Assembly (NCBI RefSeq): GCF_030936135.1 | Contig: NC_082600.1 | Coordinates: 26,853,943 to 26,917,942 of the forward strand | Reading direction: 5' to 3' | Length of the DNA: 64,000 nt | Source of the DNA: Gavia stellata | Taxonomy: Eukaryota; Chordata; Aves; Gaviiformes; Gaviidae | Part shown: piece by piece, positions 23,301-35,800 of the stretch | How the letters are laid out: every line of letters starts with the position of its first letter | Position numbering within the stretch: the first letter of the stretch is position 1 | The notes under the pieces: model-generated | What the model saw: only the letters and a program-made list of their open reading frames with translations | The model's database searches: none | What the model was told of the DNA's origin: nothing | Position numbers and translations under genes: made by a program

Positions 23301-24689
23301 CACAGCAGGAGTGGATGCTGCCTGGGGCAGGCCCATGTCCTCTGAAGGTGGGCAGGGGAGGCAAAGTCAGTACTGGTCCATCTTGCCAGGTTTCTCAGCA
23401 CCACTCTTGCTGTTACAGTCCTGTCCAAGGCACTGCGATGAGAGCCAGAGTGCTGACAAGGCTCCTGAGGGTCCCCGACATGTAATGTGCCAAGTCCTCC
23501 AAGCACACTGAAAGCATGTTTAAGACCCCGGCAATGATAGTCCTTTGCTTGCCCTCCGCACCCTCCTGATGCCACCATCAGTGGAGAAGAGCTCACAGTA
23601 ACCTCCCCGGGACATTCTTAGCCAAGAAAGCCAATGATGCACTAGACCTAAATATCTCTGTTGCATGTTCAAGCACAGTTTTATGTGCTTGATATTAATT
23701 AATATTCTAGGTCTAATCAGGATGTTAGCCACTCCAGCTCATCTCCTTTCTGTAACCTCTTCAGGGCTGACTAGCACAACAACATGCACATGGGACACGC
23801 CTGGCAGACATAAAGCCACATTGACCTCCTACATGTAAAATTCCCTCCTGCGTTGCCTCTCCGTGCAGGCTGACAGGGTTAATGATTCCCCTCCCACCCA
23901 CTGAGGCTCAGAGAGCTGTGCTGTGGCTCTGCCTAACTGGGATTCCTCAGACAGGCTCCTTGCTCCCACACTTGCCATGTAACATTTGCTACATGAAACA
24001 GTGCTTTTCATCTGTCACTCATCCACCTAAATCACCCAAATCCTCATGAATCTGCTTCTCTTTTCCTGATCTTTGCCTTCAGCATTAGGATTATCTGCAA
24101 TCCTGATGGTCGATACTGAAAACCATCCACTGAAGGATGCAACCTAGGACTCAAACATTCAAACTCCTGTAAGTCAGAGTACAGTACCTATCTGCAGCAA
24201 GAAAGAGCTTCAGCCTGCAGGGAAGGGTGGCGGTGATGCAAGTCAAGATGTAGCTGCCCTTCGGCCACCTCTGGCTGCATGTCACACCATCAGCTGCCAC
24301 GACACAGTTCTGATTTAGCTGTTCCCTTCATGCAACCCTACCTCATTTCTAGTCAGGTTTTTCTTTTAAAAAAAGTTACTTCCAGTCATTTTGCAGAATT
24401 GGGCTGGGGAGCAAAGAGACAAATCACATAAGCAGTAGGAGTGAGAGGATGGTAAACTACCTCCGAGTCACTGGGGCAAAGCAGCTGGGTCTGGGCTGGT
24501 GGCAGGGCTGAGACCACAGCAGTCACCACCACAGTGGTCAGACAGCGCCGTAATGGACACAGGCTGACGGGCTGATTGATCCCCAGGCTGCTTGTTTATA
24601 AAAACAGGACTGATTAGATACCGAGGCTGGCAAACGGTGTGCAAGAGCTTGTCTCTGACAGTGGTGGATCCTTAAGTTAAATAATCTTT
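20301..24689. other. Intergenic, no gene recognised
   Basis: The sequence upstream of the JDP2 island. Nothing codes for a recognisable protein. Exact octamers ATTTGCAT occur at 20722-20729 and 22950-22957, and a CACGTGAC E-box lies near 23234. An AGTTAG-TC-CTAACT dyad occurs near 22367. It could hold JDP2 enhancers, but there is no direct evidence. Confidence 0.55.
24593..24606. promoter_or_regulatory. Forkhead-like dyad
   Basis: TGTTTATAAAAACA contains a TGTTTA forkhead core with TGTTT/AAACA arms. A TGATTGAT word (PBX/HOX-like) lies about 20 bases to its left. Speculative. Confidence 0.25.
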
Positions 24690-25150
24690 ATGTTGGACAG
24701 TTGTGGAATAACCTCTCCAGAGAGGAATTTCCTTCTTATCTTTGTCAGTTATGCATTGGCTTAGACTTTGAAACATATAGTCTTTCCTTAAAAAGTTATA
24801 GTCCTATCTAATTCATACCCCTTCCCCATTTATCTTCTCTGTAAACTGACATGTTGTGTTCCTTGCAATCTCTGCTCGTGTGGAAGGGGCTTCATCTTTT
24901 TAGTAACTTTCTTTATCTGCCTGTATCTCTCCTATTTTCCCCAGCAAGGGTGATGAGGAGCACTCAGTATTCCAGCTGAAAGTCTACCCCAGACTCACTC
25001 AGTGGCATTACAATATTCTCTGGATTAGTTGCCATCCTACTACAAAGCCACCCCTGCATGGCTCCCAGAGACTAACTGCTCTGAGCCTTCAGGGCATTTG
25101 GTTTCTACTTCTTTGCAGTATTTCAGCAGTGCCAGCACAAATCACCTCAT
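24690..25150 (-). mobile_element. Decayed CR1/L3-like LINE relic, antisense
   Basis: The plus strand resembles the reverse complement of the 3' ORF2 part of old amniote CR1-like LINEs: phrases equivalent to 'stops pairing with TTCCTTCTTATC', 'GTGGCATTACAATATTCTCTG' and 'CAGTATTCCAGCTG' appear in the expected order. No open frame survives. Recognition is from memory of the family, so boundaries are approximate. Confidence 0.45.
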
Positions 25151-25919
25151 GGCCACTTAGCCTCGTCGAGAAGTTCCTGTGAAAGACACTGCTCCCGGCT
25201 TTTTGAAAATCCACGTCCTGCTGTTATTTCCTACAGCAGGAAACACTCCATAACTTCTAGCAGCTCCAGGAGCATGATTTTCCTTTGCAGAGTAAAGCAA
25301 GCTGCAGATCTCTCACTGCAATGTAGCAAATCAGGTGGGTGTGCAGAGGGAACCTGCAGAACCTTAATGAGCATCCCTGCAACTTACCTGGAATCGAAAT
25401 AAGACTCGTGTCCGCAATTTCTTGGGTCTCTCTGCCCTCCCCTATTTCTGCACACAGCTGCTGGTCTCTAGCACCCTGCTCCTCAGGTGCTGTGCCCAGT
25501 CCTGGGAAGTGTTGTTTTCTAAGACACCAGCCTTCGCTTCTAGAAATTCTCTCTGCCTGAGGGTGCCTTGTCTGTAGCAGCTGAGCTGCACTATTGGGGG
25601 GTGTATCTTTTTTTCTTTTTGGTATAGGAATTACTTAGCTTCTCTGCAGTGCCCTAAGCTTCCTTAGTTGCTCTGCTTTCTTCCCTCTTCCCAGAAAACC
25701 TGTCAGCCCTCTCCCTGACTTCCTACTTCAAACAGGCTGAAAGAAGGTCCTATAATTTTTTCTGGGTCTTTGTGCTTCACATTCTCTCCTTACCCGCCAA
25801 ATTCCCATCTAACATTTTCCCTGCTGCAGCCTGTGCTCCTACTGGCTGCTCTAGGCTTGGATGTTCATTTTCTGAAGGATCTCTTTGCCTTGAATAACCT
25901 CTCATGCCTTGTGTCCTAG
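25151..25919. other. Intergenic, nothing recognised
   Basis: Mixed-composition sequence without domains, repeats or paired splice sites that I can support. Confidence 0.5.
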
Positions 25920-26740
25920 GCAGATGGGGGGGTGGTTTCTTGCCTTCCTCTCGATATTGCTGTCTGCTGCAATATTGTTATTAATAAAAGAACCAATGAA
26001 AAAGCTCTCCTTGATATTTATCCAAAACTCTTTCTCTCCACAATGCCCTCTATCCTCCTTCCCCGTTTCATTCCTCCACCATCTCTTCCTTACCCCGCTC
26101 CCCTGTACACTTTGCTTTCTCACTTTCCTGACTTTCTTCATCCCTCCCCTTGTACTCCCTCCTTCTTTCACTGCCTCCCTTCTTCCCTCCCTCTCCTTGG
26201 CTCGGTATTCAAAATCCCTGCCCATAGCGACGAAAGGAAAAACAACAACACAACACTCCAGCCTGAGGAGGCCAGAGCACGGGATTCCTTCCGAGAAAAC
26301 TCAGAAACCAGGGAAAAGAGGGAAAGCAAACAGTGAGACCAGGAAGAAGTCTGAAGAGAGCAAGGGTATTTCAAGGGGGAGGGATGAGCTGGTATCTCAG
26401 GGAAACTTGGTGGGGTCTGAGACAAACACAGAGACAGGATCACAGGTCCAACCCAAACACAGCAGAACAAGTTCTGCTTTCTGGGGGGAGGAGCTGGGTC
26501 AGGAAGCCCAGCTCCCACAGAAAGAGGCCCAGTGCACAGTTATGCAAAGGACGGAGATAACTGTACAGATGGAGAGGAAAGAGAAAGCAGTGACTTGCTC
26601 TAGGGAGTGGATGGGCCAATGCCCTGGGCCACAAACAGGAGAAATCCCTGCAGTAGAGGGAGAAGGGCTGATTTCTCCCAGGATGGTGGGGAATTCTCCA
26701 TGCCAAAGGGAGACTGTGGGCCAGGGGCTGAAGGGTTAAT
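25920..26740. other. Strand-asymmetric block: pyrimidine-rich then purine-rich
   Basis: From about 26035 to 26215 the plus strand is mostly C and T; from about 26225 to 26740 it is mostly A and G. The purine half has few T residues and so few stop codons, which leaves an 831-base open frame beginning at a TTG. That frame has a hydrophobic start and a Lys/Glu/Gln-rich remainder that simply mirrors the base skew, with no recognisable domain. I regard it as non-coding. Confidence 0.6.
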
Positions 26741-27464
26741 ACCCCACAGGAGGGCCCTGGGGAATCCACTGTAAATAGGTGTGGTTTTCTCTGCAGCTCC
26801 AAGAGGCATTTTCTCTCTGTACCAGTCTGGACAGGTGAGAAATCGGAAGAAGTTGGAGCCTGTGCTTCCCACTAACACAAAGCAGGGCTGTTAGTACAGG
26901 TCTTGCTGTTTGTTTGCACACTCCAGCCTGGCTGCTTAACTCCATAGTACCCGGTGCCAGGAATCTCTGGCAGTCAGCATGGTGGTCCCCTGGGTACAAG
27001 CACCTGCCTGTTAATGGAAAGCCACAGATTAATAGTGCAGCACAAGGAGCCTTACTCATTGCAGAAAGGATAAATTCAGTGATAAGCAAAAGAGCCAGAT
27101 ACGGTATGCACAGGAAAGGCAACTCTCTTCCCTTCTCCTCCTCCCATATCTCATGGGCCTGCACGCCCTACCCCAGTACTGCACTTGGCCCTCCTTCCTT
27201 GCCCCATCACTCATGATCGCCCTCCCCAGGGCTCTGCCTTGCTTTCCCCATGCCACATCTCCACACCAAACTACAGGAATTTTGTTTCTTTCCACAAGTC
27301 AACCTCCTCACTTGCCCCAGGTCTGCAGCCTGCCTGCTGCTAGGCAAGGATGACCAAGAACCAAAGTTTTCTATCGCCTCTGCTCCGTTTTCCATTTTTA
27401 ATTCAGAACATTTGAACCTTGAGGATAATTTTCCCTTCTTCAAATGAATTTTAAACATAGCTGT
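26741..27464. other. Intergenic, nothing recognised
   Basis: No domain, repeat or splice-paired exon seen. Confidence 0.5.
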
Positions 27465-27700
27465 CTCCCAGAGAGGTAGAACTGGAAGAGACACTGGATC
27501 ACTAAATCCAGCCACAAGCTCTAACAGCATCACTTATATAATCCCCTTCATAAATTTACCAGGCTCAATCCTGAAACCAATCGGGGTTTTGCTCTCCCTG
27601 TTCCCACCAGAAAGCTGCTCAAGGATCCTACTGCTATGAAAGGAAGAAATATTCTGTTAATGTTGTCCAGCCTAGATTTACTCATTCCCGTTTGCTCTGG
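27465..27700 (-). mobile_element. Decayed CR1-like 3'-end relic, antisense
   Basis: Plus-strand order of phrases (GAGGTAGAACTGGAAGAGACACT, then 'ATCCAGCC', then 'TTAATGTTGTCCAGCCTAGATTT') resembles the reverse complement of an old reptilian CR1 3' end: tail, then terminal ORF2. Highly diverged. Confidence 0.4.
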
Positions 27701-30700
27701 CAATGAAAGACAGCACCCAAGCAGCAAAGTGCTGGAGAGGACATAAGCCTCAGAACAGAATTCAAACAAATAAGATTGAATCACAAAGAATAACGCTGAG
27801 GAATGAAAGCAGAACTGTTTGCAAAGCAATTAATTTTGGGCTTAGAAGTGCTGATTCCCCCAGCCATTTCAGATCCCAAAGGCTCCTCAGCCCTATAGAG
27901 TCTCCACATCTCTTTGATTCCCCAAGTACACATTAGAGCGATGATCCCACTGTGCCTCTGTACCAACAGCTCTTCTGAAAACTGCTTCCAGGAAAAGACA
28001 TTTGCATGAAGACCGATCCCCCACCCAGTTCCCCGAGTCCTACCTGGCACAGCTGCTGCCAAACTGCAGCTGAGCTTCAGCCCAGGAGAGCTGCAGGAAA
28101 GGAGAATACCAGTCTGCAGAGAGTACAAGGCATATATTTTCCAAAGTTCAATGTATAACATAGTAAAATGAGCTTACAGAGGGTTGAAAGCTTAAGGAGA
28201 GATACTACAAAGCCCTGGGAAACAGAAACGGCAGGTGTTGAACTTTTCTTCTGGCCGCCACTCATAGACACCACTGAAGTCATCAAGAAGTTGTTTATTT
28301 TAGGCTTTTGGTCAAGTTCTGTTTGTAAGAAGCCAAAATGGTGATGCTAGACACAAAGGCATGTCATATCCCAGCAGAAACATGGCTCCCCAGCTTACAT
28401 GGGTAGATACAGCCGGGCCACAGATACTTGCACTGAATCATAGATTCCTGTCATCCAATTGTGGATGAGGATAATGAGAAATACAACAGAAGAAATGGGG
28501 GAAACCATCTGCTCCTCTCACTTGATTGCACTGTGAAACTGTAGGCTCTGTTTGGGATAAAACAGCACTTATTTCCAAGGCAACAAATTGCAGTATCATA
28601 AACAACAGAGGACCAGGAGAAGCCTGCAGCTTGGAAGCTGAGAGAAAGAACGTCCTTTCTGGAGGCACAGGCAGCCTGCGCAAAGATGAGGCAGGACTCT
28701 GAGCTCTTGCCCAGGGCACTGGTTTTGCCAGTGCCACTGTTCTAGACCTCTTCCCTGCCCCTCCCAAGTACAAGGCACCCTTGTGGGAGGGCCCCCACCA
28801 GTGTCCCCGTCATCCAGTTGCATGTTGTCACAGTCACAGAGGTGCTAAGTTGCCTTCCAGCCTTGCAGGTGTATGTATCTACCACCTGACTGAAGGAACA
28901 GCCATAAAAACCATAGACACCAAGGGTCCTTTTGGTGCCCACTGCCTAGAGCTACAAATGGTTGTGACCAAGTCACATCAGAGAAGTTGTTGGGACAAAA
29001 CCCATGTATTCTGCTGCACCTGCATGTGACGAGTGCTCAAACCCAAGCAGGGGATCATAAAGCTGGCTCTGATGGCCTGACATGAAGAAGACAGAGCTGG
29101 ACAACTATAGGCTATGGCCCAGAGAGTCATAAAGTAAGCACAAACAGAACACGTTATATTGGCATGACTTGCTGCAGGATTGTCCCCCCTCCAGTGTGGT
29201 GACCCTTCCGGAGCATAGCTCCCAGGCTGGTGTAGAAAACAAAGTGCAGCTGGACCTGGGGGAGACCGAGGTAGATAACAGATGGAGGAATAAAACTGCA
29301 GCAGAAAGAGAAGCCTTCTTTAGGGGAGGAATGAGGCTGAGCAGGAGGAACAGGAGTGATAGGCATAAGTGACACTGATTTGGGTAAGCCACTGAGTGCT
29401 AAAGAGATAACGCCCTGCAGAAGAGCACAACCAGTCCAGGAGAAAAAGATAAAAAGGAGGAGATCTGGGCTATTTACTGGGGATGGAGTGTGTTCTCTGT
29501 GGGGCAGATGGACCAGCTAAGCACACTCATGGGGCTAAAATATGGGGTGCAATGAAGAGAGGGGAAGTTAGTGGGTGAACAGAGGGAAGCCAAACCGAGA
29601 AAAGGAAACAGGAGTGGGACTCCAATAACATTCTGCAGAAGCTGTAATCACAGGAGATATGAACTGCAGGGATTTTGACAGCTTAGGTGTCTGTTTAAAA
29701 TGCAGACTTGGGATCCAAAAGACCTGAGTAAATCGGTCTCTGTACATCCAGCTGCAGAATGGAGATGCCTTAAATACCAGGGAGCTTGAGGACCGGTATG
29801 CTTCTCTCCCACAGCAGCACTGCTGCAGTTCCTGAGATGCTCACCCCATGTCTCCCCAGCACTCCTGGGACTCTCATCACTAATGCGTAGCACAGGCACT
29901 CCCACGGTGGGGCCAGGTGAGTTCTGTTCCTACCCGGCAGAGAGCAGACCACAGAGCTGAGGAAAGCCACGCGGTGCAGAGGGCAGGAAGACAAGTAGCA
30001 GCGGGGTGGGGAAGCTGCCCTGGAAGTGTGCTGAAGACCTGTAGGTGAGAAGAGGGTCACACATACGAATGGACATGGGAGAAATCCCAGGAAGTGTCAG
30101 AGTGACATGGAGAAGGGTAAGGGACAGAGGTACCAGAGCTGACCTGCTGAGGCTGCAAAAGCAAACAGAAGAAACCCGAGAAACTGGACAACGAGAGAGG
30201 AAAGTGCAGGGCTTGTGGCTGCCCACGGAGAAGGGAAGACAGCTAGCCAGGGAGAAAGTGCAGTTGCTCACAGGCAACTTTACTGAAGGCTCCTCTGAAA
30301 AAGTCATTAGTAGCAGAGTCTCAGAGTGAGAACAGTTAATGAGTTACAGGAGAGATCCCAAGGCAGAATAAGGATGGGGCAAGCAAAAGATCCCATTGTG
30401 CAAGTTTTCAGTGGGGCAAACTACAACTCCCTGATGAGTCTGACAGTGGAACAAGGGGCAGAGGAGAGAAGCAGAATGCCATCCCTCAATACGCTTTGGC
30501 GATCTGCATGCTCTGGGGTTAATGGGCTGCCAATAGGGCCTGTGTGAGCCAGGACTGTTGTACAAGCTGGACTGGACTTTCCAGGAACCAAGGAAAAGCA
30601 CAAACTGCCTTTGTGACGTGGACAAAGCGTGTGTGGAACGGACAAATGTCTTGACTCATTCCAATTGATTGCCAGGAATCAGTTCCCCCAAAGGCTGGGG

Positions 30701-32744
30701 CAGATGCATCCCACATGAGACTGGATTCTCCACTGCCACCAATACATAGGAATTGTGAAACCAATTTTAGCCCATGGCAGCAAAAAGGACTCACTGGCCC
30801 CTTATGGGTCTATCCCCTGAGAAATGCAGTAACTCCATTTTAGAGCGGGAAAGGTTTCTGTCCTTCCTTTCCCTGCTCAATTCTTCAGTACAAACATCTT
30901 CCTCTGTGTACTCTTTGACTCCATCAGGGCTTCCTATTAACAGACACCACAAAAAAGGAAGTCTTCCTTTTGTGCAGTCAGCCCTGTGTCACTGCTGTTT
31001 GGATACGTGTTCCAGCAGTCCTGAGGAAATCCAGCCTGGGATGTGGCTAGATGCTGCAGAGTCGGATAACACAGCACACAGAGCCAATATACAGCTTGCC
31101 CTCAGGTGTGTGAGGGGTTAAGTCCACCAAGAAAATGCTTCTGCTGCTTAAACCAAAATTACTCTTTTTCTTCTCTTTTTTTTTTTTTGGCTTTTTTTTT
31201 TGTTGAGGAGTTCATGAAAAGGGGAAAAAAAAGCTGCTATTTGTTTTGCCCCTGCTGGAGCCATGAAGGGAGCTCTGCAGAGTGGACAGTACAGTCACTG
31301 TGGCATCGCAGCAGTGAGGGAGCTGAACCGGGAGCTGCGAGGTGAAGGTCCCTGTTTAACAGCTTTCCGTTTGTTTACCGAAAAAATATTGTTCCATCAT
31401 AAAAATTCCCAAAATAGTTCGCGTCTTGACAGACTGACTGGCAGCTGCCCAGCTCTGCAGGATCCTGCTAAATGAAAGGAAATAAAAAGAGCTAATCTGG
31501 TACCCATAGCCCAGTGCTTGCAGCTTGGGAATCTGCACAGTCTCAGGGCTCAGCTGCCCCAGTAGTTGTGGGGTAGGGTAGAGAGTCCTCTGGTCAAGGG
31601 GCTGGGTTTACTGATGGCAACAGCTTTTCCATGGGTGCTGGGCAGGCTGATGAGGAAGGCAGCACTCGCCTTACAATGAATGATCTGCTTCTGCTTTATT
31701 TTTATACCAAGTTTTTTTCCCCTCCACCCAGCTCTGTAAAGCTTTACCTTGACAAGAGAGGCTGCCCCACACTAATGGCTGTATCTCTCTGAGGTCTTCA
31801 ATTCCTAAGAGCTGTCAATGGCTCTTTTGGGAAAACTTTTCGTATAGACATCATTTTGGACCAGTGTAACTCCTGGCCAGCTAATGTATTGCTTGTTGCC
31901 GAGAAGATCTTAGGATGACAACCTACTGTTGCTGCAGATGACGGTGATCTTATTACACATAAATGGGAAGTGTCAAACAGCACATGGCAGCCAAGCCAAA
32001 GAGAGTCATCCTCTCTAGGAAGAGCAAAAGGCCACTATGAAGTCCTGCAGCCTGCTGCAGTGACCAAAGGACCATGCACACTGTGATTCACAACGCAGAG
32101 AAGCAGCAAACCCAGATTAGGTCATACAGAATTAGTAGCCTCAGTGGAAAGAACCTATCCTCGCCAAATTGCAGATGTCTCCCCAGCTGCAGAGTTAACT
32201 TCTCCATGGCCCTCATGGCACTCAGGGCAGGTCTGCTTTAGGGAGGGACAGGGCGAAATTTGCACTCCAGATCGTTCTCAGCATTGGCCTCATGGGACTC
32301 TCCATTCATTCCTTACACATTTTAGTACCCAGCCTCCAAACCAGGCCAGGCTCTAGCAACAGAGTTGGGGTAGCATAGAGGGATGACCATTCCCCCAGTG
32401 CATGCCCCCATTAGTGGTCTGCAAAGCCAGGCTGGCTGGTGCTGTAGGAAGGGTCAGGGTGTGCAGGGCCATGCTGGCTGTGGTGGTTTCTCTTCCTGTG
32501 GCGAGATCAGTTTGGCCTCCTGCTGCGGGACATTTCTGAGCAGTGTCACACCAGCTCAGCGGCCAGACATGGGAGATGTTTCAGTACAGGTGAGCTGAGG
32601 GCTACCCAAGCTTGCTTGGTTTAGGTACCCCTGTCACAAAAGAGAGGTGGGGCTGGTGGGAATGGGACAGCTGTTCAGCTCTCAGCCAGGCCATCCACAA
32701 GCCAGACAAAAGTGACAGGTGACATTGCTAATGCGTTTCACGTG
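27701..32744. other. Intergenic, no gene recognised
   Basis: About 5 kb of non-coding sequence. It includes an octamer ATTTGCAT at 28000-28007, a purine-rich stretch around 29270-30330, an AP-1 core TGACTCA at 30652-30658 with a TGACGTGG word about 40 bases to its left, and long T runs at about 31165-31201. Short open frames carry no domain. Confidence 0.55.
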
Positions 32745-32811
32745 ACTCTGAGGTTGGACTTGATGATCTTACAGGTATTTCCAACCGCAGTGATTCTGTG
32801 ATTCTGTGAGG
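32745..32811 (+). mobile_element. CR1 LINE 3'-tail fragment
   Basis: The segment runs from GAGGTTGGACTTGATGATCTT to a tail of repeated TGATTCTG units, the classic avian CR1 3' end. Only the last 65 or so bases remain. Confidence 0.85.
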
Positions 32812-35800
32812 TTCCTTTCATACTGCACATGGTGTGCATGCTGCCGGTTGGAGCTCCTTTCATCTATCTGTAGCACTTGGGAGAAAAGCTGACCACCAGT
32901 TTTCCACTGGAGGTACATGGCCATTGCAGGCTGGCTCTGTCACACATTGTCCCACTCTTGGCACTTGTTCTTGTGGTATATGATCCATTTCCATGTATTG
33001 AGTTTGTTCTGGGTGAGCCATGTGTGTTCTTACGATGGAAAATGGACCCAAGGGCGTTAGGTATTACTTCTGTCCTTTCAGCCTCAAGGACACAGGGAAC
33101 TGAACCCTTCACAGGATAAAGAAGAGGAAGACAGTCTTTAACTGAGGAAGGGCTATGGAGGAAGGGGAGGTATGGCTTGCACATCAAGGCAAGCTGGAAG
33201 CATCCTTGGAAGCCCCTATAAGCAACACACAATTTGAAGGCACCCCACATGTGCCAGGCCAGGCTGTGCTGGGTTGAGCCTGGGGGAACAGGGAGCCTCC
33301 GTGAGTTTCCAGCTGGATCTCCAAGCATGCTGTGCTCCTCCTGCCCAGGCTGGCCATCCCATCCAACTCAGCACCCACTGTTCACCCTCTGCACTCATCT
33401 CCCCCAAGTTTAACAAGTTCCTGGCAGGAGCACACTGGGAGTCTGGTTACTAGGAAAAGGCAGAAGGACTGGGGGAGACAAAGTGTCTCTGAAATGATGC
33501 AGCCTCTTTTGGGATAAGCATGGACAACAGTCTTGCTGATCTAGCTGTTGAAGTGCCTGATTCTTATAGTTTATTTTCCCTTTGTACTTGCTTCCCTGTA
33601 GACTATGAGAGCACACCTTGTGCAGATGTGGCTGTACTCCAACAAACCTGCTCCAGGATAAAAAGCGAATTCACCCACCAGCCCCTTTCTTGTCTGCCTT
33701 CCCTACATTTGCCTGTATCTCACATTCACACAGTCAAGTGCCCTCTGGTCTGACATTTCCATGAGGTTGCTGTAAGGCCAGGCTAGAAACTCCTCTCCTT
33801 CATCACTCACAAAGCTTGCTGGAGGACAGGGGCAGACCCCCGTGGATAGCATTCAGCCACTCTCAGCCGGGACCCTGTAAAGCAGCTGCCACCTCCCTCC
33901 TGCCCCTGCGGTGCTCCCAGGCCCTGAGTAACCCATTTCCTCTTCTGCTTGTGGGGCAGGTGATGCACGGGACTGATGCAGTTCTCCCAGCACCCTCTCA
34001 GTCATATTTTCCCTCTTATCTTATGACTACCACTTAGGAGATAATCATTGACAGGCCAAATAGGCAAGGGCACAAGCGAAGGGTGTTCCCCTTTCACATT
34101 TTAACACTCCAGGGCTGGCACTGCAGCCCATGCTAAACAAAACTCACATACTCCTCGATGTGATTGTCCATTTAAGACCCCACTCCAGCCCTTGGCTCAT
34201 ATTACAGAACAGCCCCCATCCAAAACATACATTTGACTGTCTGCATTCTTTGCTGGGAGATCCTTCCACTCCAAACAGCATGGGAGTTAAATAAAGCTAG
34301 GGGGGTTCTCTGGGATCCCACTGCCAGCAAATAGAGCACACAAGCTGATCATTTCCATACCAGACTCCTTCTCCTTCAAACTAAAAACCCCAGAGAAGGG
34401 GCCCAGGAATTGAACTTACCTCTGCTCTGAAGTATTGAGAGAACAAAAGCCTAAATACAGGCTTTATGGCTCAAGGATGTCAGCAGAACTCCCAGGTGCA
34501 CCCTGCCAGCGTCAGAAACCCTCCAAGTCCCACTCTGGTCATCCCCTGGCTTGTGCATTTGGTTGTTATCAGAGAACTCTAGCTCTTTATCAAGACTCCT
34601 TTTACATTATTTGTTATCATTACATGGCAAGTAATCAGACTTGTTATTACTAAGTGCTGTTCCCATGTTGCCAGATATGGGACTCCCACCCCCTCCCTGA
34701 GGAGACACAGTTCACTTCTAGGAAGTACTTTCCTGATGATCAGTCTAAATTTTCTCCTTTGTTAACATAACCCCCCTCTCCTCACAGATGTTTGGCGACA
34801 GCAATGCTTCCCCCACCTTAGTCATCTTTTGGCTAAACTGGTTAGCACTATGCTCAATCTATCTCCCCAGTCTGTCAACAGTTCCAATATCCCCAATTCA
34901 GATCACAATATTTGGTGAACTGTTCAGAGAAAGATTCTCACTCCCCTCCTCAGAGAAGACAATCACACTGACCTTTCCTGCAGCCATAACGCAACACAAA
35001 CCCCTTGCCTGACTTGCTCCCCACTGCTGTCCTTTGGGCTGCACTCCAAAAATTAGTGAAAGTTATTGGAAAGTCAATTCCATCTCTTATCTTTCTGTTT
35101 CCATAAGGGTAGAACCATGCTTGCTACCAAGCTGATGCTCATAAGTATAAACAAATTAACACAGTCCTTTTTCAGCCAGTCTGCAGACAAGTGTCCGTGC
35201 TGGAATAGGTGACTCCAGGACATGAGGGTTTATGAAAGCCATAGGGAAGGGTTGTTATCTGCCTTGCCCCTTCCTTGAATTGCCCACAAGGTTGGCTCTT
35301 TTGCGAGCAGGAGGGCGGGAGCTCCATGCTGATCTCATCCATCACAGATGGCAGAAGGAAGACCAGCCCATGATCTTGAGCACTGGGGAAGAGGGAAAGC
35401 AAGACTCTGTGCATTGGCAATGAGCAACTGGCTAAAAGAGAAAGCTCCCCCTATCAAGGCAGCTTAACAGGCCCTGCTTTCACTTGTTCTCAGAACGACA
35501 CACCAGCCCTGTCAGTCTGCAGGTCTTGCCGCATGAAGCTCTAGGGGAAAATATTTCACACACGTTCTCCACATTTTGATTTGAGCAAAATCACAAAGAT
35601 AATTGCCTAGTTCATGCAGTCACTGGTTGACATCATTCTTCATGCTCCTTGTGCCGTGCGAGGTATTGCTTACTTAATTCACGTTAACTGGCTCCAGCTT
35701 CAGGCTTCTCCTTCCCGCCCTCCCTCACAAGGATCCTGTGACAGTGGGTGGATCACGTTAAAACAGCAGAGCTGAGAGCAACTAAGCAATCTCTGCATGG

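Noticed and set aside
25909-26739. 276-codon open frame with a hydrophobic N-terminus
   Set aside because: It starts at TTG, and its composition mirrors the pyrimidine-then-purine skew of the DNA; no domain or splice context supports a gene.
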